A stretch of DNA of 29,555 bases from CAZJJK01 sp964546285 (GCA_964546285.1 CAZJJK010000029.1:1-29555), one strand, 5' to 3'; shown: positions 16,493 to 24,338, counted from the first letter of the stretch. Numbers and translations: made by a program. The notes: generated by a model from the sequence alone, not told the origin.

Positions 16493-17752
16493 CTAGAAAA
16501 ACTCCTTCCTTAACCAATCGGCCAGTTTGCTAAACAAAGGCGTACCGCTTTTCTCGCGTGAGCGTCCTTCGCCGCTTTTCTCAGCCGGTCTGACCAGTTC
16601 ACGATCCGCGCCTTCCAACACCAAACCAACCGCCGTGGCATAAGCGGGACTACGATATTCCTCAACTAAGCCGCCAACCGACATCGGCACGCCAATACGA
16701 ACTGGCGCTTGGAAAATATGGGTCGCCAATTCCGCCACGCCGGCTAATTGAGAAGCGCCTCCGGTCAACACCACTCCGCCGCCTAAAGGCCTCGGCAAAC
16801 CGATAGCTTCTATCTTGCTTTTAGCCAAATGTAGAATTTCTTCCACCCGTGGTTGAATAATCGCGCAGATTTGAGAACGAGGTAAAGGCAAGGGCGGTCT
16901 TCCGCCCACGCCCGGAACAATTACTTCTTCATCCATTTCCAGAAGAGGAGCCCAACAACAACCCGCTTCTGTTTTTATACGGTCCGCCGTATCAAAAGCG
17001 ATACTCTTCAACAACGAAAGATCGCTGGTAACTTGTGAGCCGCCAACCGGGATGGTTGTGGTATAGTAGGGGGTGCCATCAGAGAACACGATAAGATCGG
17101 TCGTGCCTCCGCCCATATCGACCAAGGCGACACCCAACTCCTTCTCTTCCTGCGTGAGCACTGATCGCGCCGCGGCCAAGGATTGAAGGACTAGATCGCT
17201 GACTCTAAAGCCAGCGCGATTAACGCACTTCACCAAGTTTTGAGCGCTGGTTACCGAACCGGTAATAATGTGGACTTCAGCTTCCAAGCGGACGCCGATC
17301 ATATCCAAAGGATTGCGTATACCCTTCTGGTCATCAACGACATAGGCTTGGGGAATTACATGCAAAACCTGACGATCCATGGGAATCACAACCGCTCGAG
17401 CGGCTTCGATTACCCGTTTTACATCGTCTTCCGTAATCTCCCTGGTTTCGCGGCTCTTGCCGGTAACCGCTACCACGCCACGGGAATTAAGCCCCTCTAT
17501 ATGAGCGCCGCCTATTCCGGTCCAACAGCTATGGACCTCGCGACCGGACATCATTTCCGCCGCTTCCACCGCTTGGGCAACCGAACGAAGCGTCGCTTCA
17601 ATATTGACAACCACGCCCTTCCTTAATCCGGTGGACGCGCTTAAGCCGACACCGGTTATTTCTAGAAGACCGTTTTCGTTTCGTTCGCCAATAACGGCGC
17701 ATACCTTTGTCGTGCCGATATCCAGGCCGACTACTAATCCATCGCTAGCCAG
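16493..17752 (-). CDS. ftsA: Cell division protein FtsA, probable CTG start
   Basis: FtsA is an actin-like ATPase that tethers FtsZ to the membrane and recruits later division proteins. The protein begins LVVGLDIGTTKVCAVIGE (phosphate-1 loop), has the 1C (SHS2-type) domain at about residues 75-155, and a phosphate-2 loop in LVDMGGGTTDLIVF. It ends with an amphipathic membrane-targeting helix (SKLADWLRKEFF). The frame runs back to an ATG at 17812, but that would add 20 residues encoded over the last ftsQ codons. The CTG at 17752 has AGGAGG six bases upstream (17764-17759) and gives M-A-S-D-G-L-V-V-G-L-D, in line with family starts. No ATG, GTG or TTG fits better. Confidence 0.93.
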   Translation of the reverse strand: MASDGLVVGLDIGTTKVCAVIGERNENGLLEITGVGLSASTGLRKGVVVNIEATLRSVAQAVEAAEMMSGREVHSCWTGIGGAHIEGLNSRGVVAVTGKSRETREITEDDVKRVIEAARAVVIPMDRQVLHVIPQAYVVDDQKGIRNPLDMIGVRLEAEVHIITGSVTSAQNLVKCVNRAGFRVSDLVLQSLAAARSVLTQEEKELGVALVDMGGGTTDLIVFSDGTPYYTTTIPVGGSQVTSDLSLLKSIAFDTADRIKTEAGCCWAPLLEMDEEVIVPGVGGRPPLPLPRSQICAIIQPRVEEILHLAKSKIEAIGLPRPLGGGVVLTGGASQLAGVAELATHIFQAPVRIGVPMSVGGLVEEYRSPAYATAVGLVLEGADRELVRPAEKSGEGRSREKSGTPLFSKLADWLRKEFF

Positions 17753-18572
17753 AGGATGCCTCCTTAGCTCTATAGACAGCCGTGCCGGTCCGAAAATCCA
17801 GTTCGTCGGCATTTATACCCTCGGAAGCCAGCACGTCGAGCACCAGCATCATATACCTAAGCGAATCCTCGTTCAACTCCGAGCCCAGCTTAACCTTGAC
17901 CGTATAATGGGATGGGAAAAGCGTTAGCTCATAGCCGCCATACGCTCGCTTTTCCACCTTTATTTCCGATACGGCGCCTAATAAAGCCGGAGCTTGACTG
18001 CGGAGTAGGGCTAGAGACGCGAACAAGGGTTTTAACTCATCGGAAAACTTAGTTCCAAGGCCAACCCGCTCCATTCCATCGCCGCTAATTATTGGATATG
18101 AGTCGATACTGGGCCTATCCTTGGCGGTGGCGCTGCCTAGCCTAAAAACCACGCCTTCAGCGTCAATTTGCGCTGGAATGATACGTCCGCCAAACTCTAT
18201 CAGCGTCATAGTCACCATACTCCGTTCTTTTAGCGTAATAACCAGGCTGTCGGGAAAACGTTTAGTGACCACGGCGTCCGCTATATGAGCCTTAGCTTCC
18301 AGCGCGCTTTCCAGCTCGGAAACCGCGCTATTTATAAAAGAGCTTTTCCCGTTTATTCCAGCCACGCTCAACACTTCCTCTCGACTCAAAGACAAAGAGC
18401 CGCTTACCTCAATCACGGCGAAGGGCAGGCAGGGAAGAAACCCAAAAAACCAAACCAACTCGGCGGCTAGGATAACAAGCAAGGCGATAGCCATACGCTT
18501 TAGCACACGCTCAAAAGTGGAATTTCGCGTTTTGGCGGCTTTGGCTTCTAGAACCACATAAGAGTCAGACAT
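17745..18572 (-). CDS. ftsQ: Cell division protein FtsQ/DivIB
   Basis: FtsQ is a bitopic inner-membrane protein that links early and late divisome parts. A short cytoplasmic tail, a transmembrane helix at about residues 27-49 (IALLVILAAELVWFFGFL), a POTRA domain (FAVIEVSGSLSLSREEVLSVAGI to LKERS) and the FtsQ beta domain follow. The start is ATG 18572, with GGAGG at six-base spacing; a frame extension to 18596 lacks this. It overlaps ftsA by 8 bases and lies 1 base after ftsW. FtsI is not in the cluster, so its partners FtsL and FtsQ are separated from the transpeptidase. Confidence 0.92.
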   Translation of the reverse strand: MSDSYVVLEAKAAKTRNSTFERVLKRMAIALLVILAAELVWFFGFLPCLPFAVIEVSGSLSLSREEVLSVAGINGKSSFINSAVSELESALEAKAHIADAVVTKRFPDSLVITLKERSMVTMTLIEFGGRIIPAQIDAEGVVFRLGSATAKDRPSIDSYPIISGDGMERVGLGTKFSDELKPLFASLALLRSQAPALLGAVSEIKVEKRAYGGYELTLFPSHYTVKVKLGSELNEDSLRYMMLVLDVLASEGINADELDFRTGTAVYRAKEASSG

Positions 18573-18573
18573 A

Positions 18574-19719
18574 TTAAGCCTCCACCCGATCCACACGCCG
18601 GGTGATATTCACGATCAAACCCAAAGCGATTAGTGTAATTGTCAAAGATGAACCGCCCGCTGAAAATAAGGGCAGAGGAACGCCGGTTACCGGTACGGCG
18701 CCGACAACGACAGCGATATTTAACAGAGCTTGAGAAGCTATAATGGTCGTTAAGCCTAAAATCAAAAGCCGTCTAAATTCATCCGTACAGGTCCACGCCG
18801 CGCGATACGCCCTAAAGACGAAGGCGCCGATAAGGCCGAAAAAGGCCAGAACACCGATAAAGCCGAATTCCTCGGCATAAGCCGCAAAAATAAAGTCCGC
18901 TTGAATTTCCGGAACGGCCGCGATCTTCCTAGTCCCCATTCCCAAACCTTTGCCCCAGAATCCGCCGCTCGCTATCGTTTCAATACTAGCCCTCACTTGA
19001 AAAGCCGCTCCCTGCGGATCCAAATCAGGACGAAGAAAACTCAACAAACGCTCTACCCGGTATTCTTCCGTGAATATCAGAAGTATAGACAGAGGTAAAG
19101 CGACTACCAGTATGGCTATAAAATGGAGAATGCGAACGCCGGATAAAAAAAAGACAATCAACGCGTTCATCAATATAAAAACCGATGTTGAAAAATCGTT
19201 TTGCAAATACACAAGGAAGCAAAAAACGCAAACCACAAGAATCGGTGGTAATACGCCTGATGACATTGACCTTAACGCTTCCGCTTTTTTCGCGAATAAA
19301 TGAGCCAAATATATAGGAAGCGTAAGCTTTACCAACTCCGAAGGCTGGAAACTCGCTAAGCCCAAATTGATCCAACGAGTCGCGCCTTTTTTCTCCACGC
19401 CAATGCCGGGGATAAAGGCAAGGACGCAGACAATAAAGGTAACAAGGACAAGCGGTTTGACGGCGCGCCGCAAAACGTCTAGTTTCACGGTGGCGGCGGC
19501 GATAAACAACGGAAGTCCCACCGCGTAGAAAATAAGTTGCCGGCGAATGAAGTACCAGCGATCACTAAAGAAACGCTCGCTAAAGCCAACGGACGCTGTA
19601 TACAGGGTAATCAAACCAAGCGTAATTAATAAAGACAACAGTATTATCATTACCGAATCGACGGGAGACCGATCCGCGGTTTTTTCTATACCGAATCCAT
19701 ATCGGCGGCTAGTATCCAT
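18574..19719 (-). CDS. ftsW: SEDS glycosyltransferase FtsW
   Basis: FtsW is the septal peptidoglycan polymerase of the SEDS family, an inner-membrane protein using lipid II. The 381-residue protein has about ten hydrophobic segments, with GATRWINLGLASFQPSELVKL near residues 112-132, and the conserved late-loop GVPLPLFSAGGSSLTITLIALG near 345-366. FtsW and RodA are hard to tell apart by sequence; the position between mraY and ftsQ makes FtsW the better call. The start overlaps the mraY stop by one base (TAATG). Its usual partner transpeptidase FtsI (PBP3) is not encoded in the window. Confidence 0.93.
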   Translation of the reverse strand: MDTSRRYGFGIEKTADRSPVDSVMIILLSLLITLGLITLYTASVGFSERFFSDRWYFIRRQLIFYAVGLPLFIAAATVKLDVLRRAVKPLVLVTFIVCVLAFIPGIGVEKKGATRWINLGLASFQPSELVKLTLPIYLAHLFAKKAEALRSMSSGVLPPILVVCVFCFLVYLQNDFSTSVFILMNALIVFFLSGVRILHFIAILVVALPLSILLIFTEEYRVERLLSFLRPDLDPQGAAFQVRASIETIASGGFWGKGLGMGTRKIAAVPEIQADFIFAAYAEEFGFIGVLAFFGLIGAFVFRAYRAAWTCTDEFRRLLILGLTTIIASQALLNIAVVVGAVPVTGVPLPLFSAGGSSLTITLIALGLIVNITRRVDRVEA

Positions 19720-20798
19720 TACTGGATTTTCAATGTGGATAAGGCGATGATCGCGAATAAACCGCCCATTATCCAGAAACGGACAACAACTTTAGTTTCA
19801 GCCCATCCAGATAATTCGAAATGATGATGAAGCGGCGCCATCTTAAAGACTCGCTTCTTCCTAAGTTTATATGAAATTACTTGAATTAAAACCGAAAGCC
19901 CCTCCAAAAGGAAAACACCGCCGACGATCAGGACCAATACTTCCTTTTTGATAATCAATGAAATGGTCGCCATGGCGCCGCCTAAAGCGAGACTGCCGAC
20001 ATCGCCCATGATTACCTCGGCCGGATGGGCGTTGAACCAAAGAAAGCCGACACAGGCGCCAACCATGGCCAAACAGAAGATCGTCAACTCACCCGCGCCA
20101 GCGATATAGGGTATGCCCAAATATTCCGAATAATCGATACGGCCGGAGAGATAGCACAGTACGGCTAAGGTGATAAACACCATCAGAACCAAGCCTGTCG
20201 CTAAACCATCTAAGCCATCGGTCAAGTTTACGGCATTGGATTCCCAAACAAGGAGCAATATCGCGAAGGGTATCCAGAGCCAGCCAAGATCGACAATTGG
20301 GTTCTTGAAGAAAGGAAGGTACAGATAACTTGTCCGCTCATCGCCGCAATAATACAGGCATACACTAACAGCTCCAGCTACAATAAATTGACATAATAAC
20401 TTAGCCCAAACCGATAAACCGTCGGACTTACCCCTGGAAACCTTCAGGTAATCATCAATAAAGCCGATTAAAGCGAAACCAATCGTCGCGGCAAGAGCCA
20501 GCCAAACACGCGAGTTTCTCAAATCCTGCCAAAGCAACGCCGCGACGATAATAGCCACAAGCATCAGTATCCCGCCCATAGTCGGCACGCCGCTTTTCGC
20601 CTGATGGGTTTGAGGCCCATCGCTGCGGATCGCTTGCCCTACCTTGAGCTGACGGAGAGCCCGAATAATTCTGGGGCCAAATAGATAGCAAATCATTAAA
20701 GCCGTTAACGCGGCGTACGCGCCCCTGAAGGTAAGATAGCGGAACACGTTAAGGGGCGTGAAATACTGGACTAAGGGGTATAAAAATTCCAGAAACAT
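19719..20798 (-). CDS. mraY: Phospho-N-acetylmuramoyl-pentapeptide transferase MraY
   Basis: MraY transfers phospho-MurNAc-pentapeptide to undecaprenyl phosphate, forming lipid I, the first membrane step of peptidoglycan synthesis. The 359-residue, roughly ten-helix protein carries the family motifs: SGVPTMGGILML near residue 69, ESNAVNLTDGLDGLATG near 186-202 (catalytic Asp), NAHPAEVIMGDVGSLALGGA near 256-275 and APLHHHFELSGW near 320. It begins directly after the murF stop (no gap), with GGGAGGG upstream. The next enzyme, MurG, is not in this cluster. Confidence 0.97.
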   Translation of the reverse strand: MFLEFLYPLVQYFTPLNVFRYLTFRGAYAALTALMICYLFGPRIIRALRQLKVGQAIRSDGPQTHQAKSGVPTMGGILMLVAIIVAALLWQDLRNSRVWLALAATIGFALIGFIDDYLKVSRGKSDGLSVWAKLLCQFIVAGAVSVCLYYCGDERTSYLYLPFFKNPIVDLGWLWIPFAILLLVWESNAVNLTDGLDGLATGLVLMVFITLAVLCYLSGRIDYSEYLGIPYIAGAGELTIFCLAMVGACVGFLWFNAHPAEVIMGDVGSLALGGAMATISLIIKKEVLVLIVGGVFLLEGLSVLIQVISYKLRKKRVFKMAPLHHHFELSGWAETKVVVRFWIMGGLFAIIALSTLKIQ

Positions 20799-22223
20799 CT
20801 ACGCGCCCTCCCCTTTTAGAAAAGCTTCGCTTAAGCGTTCCAACTCCGTTCCGCGTGAACCCTTTAGTAGCACAAGGTCCCCCGGCCGCGCCGCTGACGC
20901 GAGAAAACGACTCAATTCGTCAAAACCAAGAAAATGCCTCAGCTCCGGCGTTTTATTAGCCAGAGGCTTGGCCGCCTTTTCTTTTTCCATCGCGGCGGCG
21001 GCCGCGGCGCATTCAGCGCCAAACAAGACAACCAAGGCGGCTTTTGACCGCGCTAAAAGCTCGCCAAGCCGCTCATGAGCGGCTTGGCTTTTATCGCCTA
21101 GTTCCAACATCGATCCAATCACGTATACGCGGCGTTCATCAGTCTCCAAAGAATCGACATAGCTGATCGCGGCGGCCAGCGATTCAGGGTTCGCGTTATA
21201 GCAATCGCGGATAAGGGTTACGCGACCGCGCAGGATCTCCCCTCGGCCAAAAAGCGGCCGCGCTGACGCTAAACCCGCTCTTATGGCTTCATCGGACACG
21301 CCGGCTTCCGTCGCTAAAGCGGCGGCGGCTAAAGCGTTACGAAGATTGTGGACGCCTGGCAAAGCGAAATGGACCGGCTTTCCAGCCCAAGTGAGTTCAA
21401 AGCCGTCCAGACCAAGCGCTTTGGCGCCGCCATAGCTAGCCGAGCTTTTTGGGCCATGGTAGCGCACCCTAGCCTGAAGTCCTTCAGCCAGAAATTTCGC
21501 GAACGGATCATCCTCTGGCAGAATCGCCGTTTCATCGCCTAAAAAAGCGGAAAATATCCCTTTTTTCTCCTCAGCTATCGCGCCGATTTCTCCGAGAATT
21601 CCGATATGGGCAGTCCCGATATTTGTTATAAGAGCGATACGAGGACGAAGCGTCCGGGCTAATTCCCTAATCTCGTTCGGTCTATTCATGCCCAATTCAA
21701 AAACAGCCGCTTGATGCTCTTCCCTGACGCGGAACAGCGATAAGGGCAAGCCGGTTTCGGAATTAAGATTACCTTCATTTTTGCTCGTCCGTTTTTCAGC
21801 GCCGATCATCGCCGCCGCGAGTTCTTTTGTTGTCGTCTTACCGGATGACCCAGTAAGGCCTATTTTCAATAAGCGCGGAAATTTATCCAGATAGGCGGCG
21901 GCCGCCGCCTGAAAAGCCGGCAAAACCGCGTCCACTACCACTAAGCTGGCGTTAGCTTTTTGAGCGGCGTCCTTAAGCGCGCCGCCGCCCTCCGTCATGG
22001 CTTTTTCGGGGACCAAAGCGACAACGGCGCCACGGGAAAACGCGTCGGCGACAAAAAGGCTGCCATCGTTCCGTTCCCCCATTAAGGCGATAAATAGCGA
22101 ACCGCTCGCGACGCTTCTGCTGTCAATGCTGACCGACGTAAAAACAGTCGCCGGCGCGCCGATTAGCCGGCCGCCTACAGCGTCAGCCAGCTCGCGCAGG
22201 CTCATCAGCGGATGATCAGCCAT
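20799..22223 (-). CDS. murF: UDP-MurNAc-tripeptide:D-Ala-D-Ala ligase MurF
   Basis: MurF adds the D-Ala-D-Ala dipeptide to complete the UDP-MurNAc-pentapeptide substrate of MraY, the product of the next gene. The 474-residue protein has the N-terminal UDP-binding domain (FTSVSIDSRSVASGSLFIAL, residues 28-47), the ATP loop GLTGSSGKTTTK at 122-133, the central segment VFELGMNRPNEIRELA near 180, and a C-terminal domain with DCYNANPESLAAA near 340. Length is normal. It overlaps ftsL by 8 bases. The other cytoplasmic Mur ligases are absent from the window. Confidence 0.96.
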   Translation of the reverse strand: MADHPLMSLRELADAVGGRLIGAPATVFTSVSIDSRSVASGSLFIALMGERNDGSLFVADAFSRGAVVALVPEKAMTEGGGALKDAAQKANASLVVVDAVLPAFQAAAAAYLDKFPRLLKIGLTGSSGKTTTKELAAAMIGAEKRTSKNEGNLNSETGLPLSLFRVREEHQAAVFELGMNRPNEIRELARTLRPRIALITNIGTAHIGILGEIGAIAEEKKGIFSAFLGDETAILPEDDPFAKFLAEGLQARVRYHGPKSSASYGGAKALGLDGFELTWAGKPVHFALPGVHNLRNALAAAALATEAGVSDEAIRAGLASARPLFGRGEILRGRVTLIRDCYNANPESLAAAISYVDSLETDERRVYVIGSMLELGDKSQAAHERLGELLARSKAALVVLFGAECAAAAAAMEKEKAAKPLANKTPELRHFLGFDELSRFLASAARPGDLVLLKGSRGTELERLSEAFLKGEGA

Positions 22224-22503
22224 CGATTTTTACTCCGCCCACTAAAACGCGTTTGACGCTTTCCGGTTTAATTTTTTCTAAGCCCAACTCATCCACCGCT
22301 ATGTTTTCAATCCGATCAGACGCCGATAGTATGGCTATCCCGGTAATAAGCTGTTTATTGCTGGCGATCCACTCACTTTGCTCTTGATCCAGCTCTTTGA
22401 GACTGCCTCTAGCCAGGGCGCAGCGATCAGCTTGCGCGGCCGAAGCGAGAAAAATTACGCATAGAAGCGCGGTCGCTATGTATATCGACAAACGATTTTT
22501 CAT
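22216..22503 (-). CDS. ftsL: FtsL-like small bitopic division protein
   Basis: FtsL is a small membrane protein that with FtsB and FtsQ activates FtsW-FtsI. This 95-residue protein has a hydrophobic helix at about residues 5-24 and a short Leu/Ile-spaced helix at about 30-60 (SLKELDQEQSEWIASNKQLITGIAILSASDRI), followed by KI-PESVKRV, which resembles the usual position of an end motif. Sequence similarity to FtsL is always low, and the call rests mainly on size, topology and position right after rsmH (ATGA overlap). The hydrophobic stretch ends in AQA-D, so a cleaved signal peptide cannot be excluded. Confidence 0.7.
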   Translation of the reverse strand: MKNRLSIYIATALLCVIFLASAAQADRCALARGSLKELDQEQSEWIASNKQLITGIAILSASDRIENIAVDELGLEKIKPESVKRVLVGGVKIDG

Positions 22504-23450
22504 CCCTCGTCCTCATCCAATATTTTTTCGGCGACACGAAGCTTAGCGCTGCGCGATGGCGGATTGCTCTCACATTCTTGGCGACTCGGCATGACAGGCT
22601 TTTTAGTCAACAGCTTTATAACGCGCTTGCCCCGACATTTACATATCGGCTCTTCTGGGGGACAGATGCAGTCCTTGTTTTTATCGCGGAGAAAGTTTTT
22701 GACTATTCTATCTTCCAGCGAATGAAAACTGATAATACCGATACGCCCGCCAATTTCTAAAACCCTAAAAGCGGCTTCCAATAAATCCGGCAAGCGACTC
22801 AGCTCGCTATTTACGGCTATTCGTAAGGCCTGAAAGGTTTTTGTCGCCGGATGATGCGGCCCATGTCTATACGAGCCCGGCACCGCTCGCTCAACGATGG
22901 AAGCGAGGGCGGCCGCCGTTTCTATTTTGGCCGTTTTTCTCGCCTCAACAAGCGCGTGAGCGATACGCCGCGAATAACGCTCCTCGGCGTTTTCGTATAT
23001 AAGCGCGGCAAGATCCGCCTCGGCTAAACTCGCGACAAGCGTGGCCGCGGTAAGCTCCTTGCTTGGATCAATCCTCATATCCAGCGCTTCATTTGAACGA
23101 AAACTAAAACCTCTTCCACCGCGTTCGTAGTGATATGAACTGATGCCAAGATCGATCAATATACTATCGGGGCGTTTTATGGTCGTATCAAAGTCCGCGA
23201 AAAAATCATGAGACCAGCCTAAATAAAAAAGCACTCTATCGGCATAGCGTTCTAAACGCTTTTTCGCGACAGCTTGAATAGCCGCATCGGCGTCAACGCC
23301 AATGATACGGAGTGTGGGGAAGCGTTCAAGAAAGGCATAGCTATGGCCGCCTTCGCCAAGCGTGGCGTCAACCATCAGCTCAGAATCACTACGCGGCCCT
23401 AGGAGTTCTAGGCAGTCGCTCAGCAGTACCGGCGTATGACAATACTCCAT
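22500..23450 (-). CDS. rsmH: 16S rRNA m4C1402 methyltransferase RsmH (MraW)
   Basis: RsmH N4-methylates C1402 of 16S rRNA using S-adenosylmethionine. The 316-residue protein begins with the family pattern HTPVLLSDCLELL, followed by VDATLGEGGHSYAFLE (SAM loop, about residues 27-42) and IGVDADAAIQ near 55. SILIDLGISSYH, GRGFSFRSNEALDMRMD-like RIDPS and a late segment IISFHSLEDRIVKNF with CICPPE-type cysteines are all present. A G8 run, beginning in the mraZ stop codon, is the only ribosome-binding candidate and ends one base before the ATG. Confidence 0.97.
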   Translation of the reverse strand: MEYCHTPVLLSDCLELLGPRSDSELMVDATLGEGGHSYAFLERFPTLRIIGVDADAAIQAVAKKRLERYADRVLFYLGWSHDFFADFDTTIKRPDSILIDLGISSYHYERGGRGFSFRSNEALDMRIDPSKELTAATLVASLAEADLAALIYENAEERYSRRIAHALVEARKTAKIETAAALASIVERAVPGSYRHGPHHPATKTFQALRIAVNSELSRLPDLLEAAFRVLEIGGRIGIISFHSLEDRIVKNFLRDKNKDCICPPEEPICKCRGKRVIKLLTKKPVMPSRQECESNPPSRSAKLRVAEKILDEDEG

Positions 23451-23451
23451 G

Positions 23452-23459
23452 CCCCCCCC
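23452..23459 (-). promoter_or_regulatory. G8 tract serving as rsmH ribosome-binding site
   Basis: Eight consecutive G on the minus strand lie one base before the rsmH ATG at 23450. The first G is the last base of the mraZ TAG stop. No AGGAGG-like sequence is present. A second G8 sits before ftsZ, so this is a repeated solution in the same cluster. Confidence 0.6.
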
Positions 23460-23902
23460 TACAGAATGATTGATCCGAGTTCTTCAGAAGCGGCTTGAAA
23501 CTCCGTCTCATGATCGGACCAATAGCTCTTATACCGCTCGACATCCCACAATTCCAAATATTTATCCACCGCCAGTATGACGCACTCCTTTGTCAAGCCA
23601 GCAAAATCACGCAAGCTAGATGGAATCGCGATACGCCCAACCTTATCGATTTCCGTTTCCTGAGCCGGCGCGATAATGCGGCGTTGAATCATGCGGGATC
23701 TGGCCAAAAAAGGAGAAGTGCTTTCCATTAACTTTCCAGCTAACGATTCCCATTGATCCGGATTGAAAAGCCACAAGCAGTCGTCAATACCCTGTGTAAT
23801 GATTAATACGTTTCCGGGCAAACTCAGGCGAAGCCGAGCCGGCAGACTAATCCGGCCTTTATCGTCTAAGGTATTTCTAAATTCGCCCGTTAATAAGTTC
23901 AT
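23459..23902 (-). CDS. mraZ: Transcriptional regulator MraZ
   Basis: MraZ is a ring-forming DNA-binding protein with two AbrB-like SpoVT folds that represses its own dcw operon by binding tandem TGGG repeats. The 147-residue protein shows both half motifs: LDDKGRISLPARLR at about residues 12-25 and IDKVGRIAIPSSLRDFAGL at about 84-102. It is the first gene of the minus-strand cluster, with its own promoter and adjacent operator repeats. A short SD-like AGGA lies about 10-11 bases before the ATG at 23902. Confidence 0.96.
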   Translation of the reverse strand: MNLLTGEFRNTLDDKGRISLPARLRLSLPGNVLIITQGIDDCLWLFNPDQWESLAGKLMESTSPFLARSRMIQRRIIAPAQETEIDKVGRIAIPSSLRDFAGLTKECVILAVDKYLELWDVERYKSYWSDHETEFQAASEELGSIIL

Positions 23903-23912
23903 TACACAATTT

Positions 23913-23937
23913 CCTATTTTTTCCCACCATTTCCCAC
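23913..23937 (-). promoter_or_regulatory. MraZ operator: tandem GTGGG boxes, 10-bp period
   Basis: On the minus strand GTGGG at 23937-23933 and again at 23927-23923, with a degenerate ATAGG at 23917-23913, are spaced exactly 10 bp apart. MraZ proteins are known to bind direct TGGG-type repeats with that spacing upstream of mraZ. The boxes lie a few bases past the predicted transcription start. The third copy overlaps the ribosome-binding AGGA and may be only that. Confidence 0.8.
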
Positions 23938-23946
23938 TTAACCTGC

Positions 23947-23975
23947 ATTATCAGCTTGAAAAAATGACCCGTCAA
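23947..23975 (-). promoter_or_regulatory. Sigma-70-type promoter of the mraZ/dcw cluster
   Basis: On the minus strand -35 TTGACG (23975-23970), a 17-base spacer and -10 GATAAT (23952-23947) give a strong match. The start would be near 23940, immediately before the MraZ boxes, so bound MraZ should block early elongation or initiation. Confidence 0.8.
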
Positions 23976-24056
23976 TATCATTTTTAGCGCAAAACTTAAA
24001 ATAACTTGAGATTATTTCAGAACATACAAACGCTTGTTAAGTAAGAGCGGGGCATT

Positions 24057-24338
24057 GTGAAAATAATTAAGGACAGGTATGGTTTTATCATGCTTGAATT
24101 GGAAAACTATATGGTTTATCCCGATGGCGATATCCAGGAAATAGATGGTGGCTTAAGGATTAATGATCTTGTGGATTTGAACGGCCGCCGGCTTATTCTC
24201 CCTTTGCGAAGCTCCCGCGTAATCGCCTATCGTATTGTTTCTATCCGGGTTAAAGAAGAAAGAAAAACGCGCGCCACCTACCATTATAGCGAATTAGTTC
24301 CAGCCGCTGAATTAGCGTCCTTTGTCGCGCGCTCTTAA
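24057..24338 (+). CDS. Small unknown protein divergent from mraZ
   Basis: I do not recognise a family. The frame starts with GTG at 24057 (weak GAGCGGGG upstream) and encodes 93 residues, apparently cytoplasmic, with no signal or membrane segment. The pattern is beta-rich and charged: YGFIMLELENYMVYPDGDIQ, then GRRLILPLRSSRVIAYRIVSIRVKEERKTRATYHYSELVP. It is the only plus-strand gene between 1 and 28456. It shares a 154-bp divergent intergenic region with mraZ, so the two may be co-regulated. Coding composition resembles the neighbours, which supports a real gene. The terminal SFVARS follows an Ala/Glu helix. Confidence 0.65.
   Translation: MKIIKDRYGFIMLELENYMVYPDGDIQEIDGGLRINDLVDLNGRRLILPLRSSRVIAYRIVSIRVKEERKTRATYHYSELVPAAELASFVARS

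Noticed and set aside
18505..18530. Third copy of the AAAAGT palindrome, inside ftsQ
   Set aside because: A sequence similar to one arm (TCAAAAGTGGAA) occurs at about 18510-18521 but it lacks the complementary arm and is coding.
18573..18596. Upstream start for ftsQ adding eight residues
   Set aside because: The added codons overlap the end of ftsW, while ATG 18572 has GGAGG at ideal spacing.
23980..24056. Promoter for the small plus-strand gene
   Set aside because: TTGAGA at 24006 has no -10-like element at acceptable spacing; no confident promoter could be placed.
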